DNA from: Taishania sp965247975
Lineage (GTDB): Bacteria > Bacteroidota > Bacteroidia > Flavobacteriales_D > Crocinitomicaceae
DNA: 64,000 nt
Assembly: GCA_965247975.1 (NCBI GenBank)
Contig: OZ252050.1
Span: 1,178,001-1,242,000, forward strand
Reading direction: 5' to 3'
The notes under the pieces were generated by a model. The model had not been told where the DNA came from and did no database searches. It saw nothing but the letters and a program-made list of their open reading frames with translations. The position numbers were made by a program, and so were the translations under genes. Shown here one piece after another: positions 63,339-64,000 of this stretch (position 1 is the stretch's first letter; each line of letters opens with the position of its first letter).

Positions 63339-64000
63339 TCACAACACAATTTTTTTCAATACCATCGAAGTTTTTTCTCCACTTGCTTTGCGCACTTCAA
63401 TCGAAACACTTTCATTTTTATTTTTGGACTTGATGGTAGGTAAAAGTTCACAATATGAATCGATGGAGATATTTTCGACATCGAAATCATCAAATTTTAT
63501 AAGTTGATCTCCAAGTTCTAATCCTGCATTTTTAACACTTTCGTGATCAAGAAGGTAATCAATCATTAACTTGTTTTCTCTAAAAATGGTTGCAAATCCA
63601 AAACCATTATAAGCAAGATTCACCGATTCTGCATTTTGTACTAAGAAAATTTCGTTCGTGAACCAATCAATCGTTAAATTAAAATTTTGAAAAAATTCTG
63701 TTCCTAATAATTTCTTATCAGCTGATTTACACGTTATTTGTTGATTTTCAAACGTTAATGTATCTAAGGAAAAGGATGATACTTGGATGAAGTATTCATG
63801 TCCTGATCCTGATCCAAAAAGTCCAGCAGAAGCAGAACCATTCGCTTTTACGGCAGAAATTAAGTCTTTGTCATGTTGTAATTTTGTGTACATTTCATCA
63901 GTAGTGGTGTAACCTCCATTCGAGCCCAAATCGAGTAAAACATTTTCGTCTTTCAGTTTCCCAATCAGGAGGTCTAACTTTGGCGTGCCCGACACAGCTG
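63339..64000 (-). CDS. Retropepsin-like aspartyl protease with PDZ domain (N-terminus cut by window)
   Basis: About 219 residues are visible; the frame is open to the window end, so the start lies outside. Near the visible start, NVLLDLGSNGG resembles the DxGS/T active-site loop of clan AA aspartyl proteases, with Asp in place and Leu between Asp and Gly. LLGTEFFQNFNLTIDW is the conserved end of such a domain. The C-terminal part (KNAGLELGDQLIKFDDFDVENIS, SVSIEVRKASGEKTS) is a PDZ-like domain. This is a common Bacteroidota exported aspartyl-protease arrangement. It overlaps none of its neighbours and is 10 bp from the next gene in the same operon. Whether it is an active protease needs the missing N-terminus. 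Confidence 0.72.
   Translation of the reverse strand, partial: AVSGTPKLDLLIGKLKDENVLLDLGSNGGYTTTDEMYTKLQHDKDLISAVKANGSASAGLFGSGSGHEYFIQVSSFSLDTLTFENQQITCKSADKKLLGTEFFQNFNLTIDWFTNEIFLVQNAESVNLAYNGFGFATIFRENKLMIDYLLDHESVKNAGLELGDQLIKFDDFDVENISIDSYCELLPTIKSKNKNESVSIEVRKASGEKTSMVLKKIVL

Overview
The window reads as chromosomal DNA of a Bacteroidota bacterium, most likely in Flavobacteriales (a Fluviicola/Crocinitomix-like lineage is my guess). Supporting signs are the low GC content, four very large secreted proteins ending in type IX secretion (Por) sorting domains, the rpmB-rpmG-DUF4295-ftsY order, promoter-like TAnnTTTG boxes, and almost no Shine-Dalgarno sequences, so starts were chosen from family N-termini and gene spacing.

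Layout. 1-3058: end of lpxA, then rlmD and cinA overlapping by 11 bp. 3521-6934: a GT39-type glycosyltransferase, ribosomal proteins bL28, bL33 and the short DUF4295 protein, a terminator, and ftsY. 6992-17298: two tandem paralogous M43 metalloprotease genes, both T9SS cargo. 17380-22124: an ACMSD-like amidohydrolase, a nitroreductase divergent from an OxyR-type regulator, waaA (Kdo transferase) and a coupled outer-membrane protein. 22304-30489: an eight-gene sugar-nucleotide operon. WbpE/WbpD/WbpB/TviB-like enzymes should make UDP-GlcNAc(3NAc)A, Ugd plus a UDP-xylose synthase should make UDP-xylose, and RfbB should make dTDP-4-keto-6-deoxyglucose. A CpsB-type PHP phosphatase ends the operon. 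No glycosyltransferase or exporter is in this block.

30600-35222: a membrane/YceI fusion, a duplicated promoter-leader module, a small secreted protein, and a TPR-TM-LemA-like / TPM-domain pair. 35223-38054: a 91-bp tandem repeat, bioA, a DUF1801 gene and bioD. 38120-42613: an S23 four-helix-bundle gene between octamer repeat tracts, pheT, and a MOCOS-like aminotransferase. 42767-50830: a small lipocalin-like protein, a RAYT (REP-associated transposase) whose start codon lies in a hairpin, three radical SAM proteins with a methyltransferase, a TPR protein and a tiny membrane protein. 50937-60916: a 2521-residue adhesin-like protein and a beta-helix protein, both T9SS cargo. 61106-64000 (minus strand): a TPR protein, two paralogous outer-membrane proteins and a retropepsin/PDZ protein cut by the window end.

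Functionally the window mixes housekeeping genes (translation, LPS core, biotin) with cell-surface genes. The least explained block is the radical SAM/methyltransferase cluster at 44015-50830. The most unusual non-coding features are the duplicated promoter-leader (32187-32587), the 91-bp array (35323-35731) and the octamer tracts around the S23 gene.
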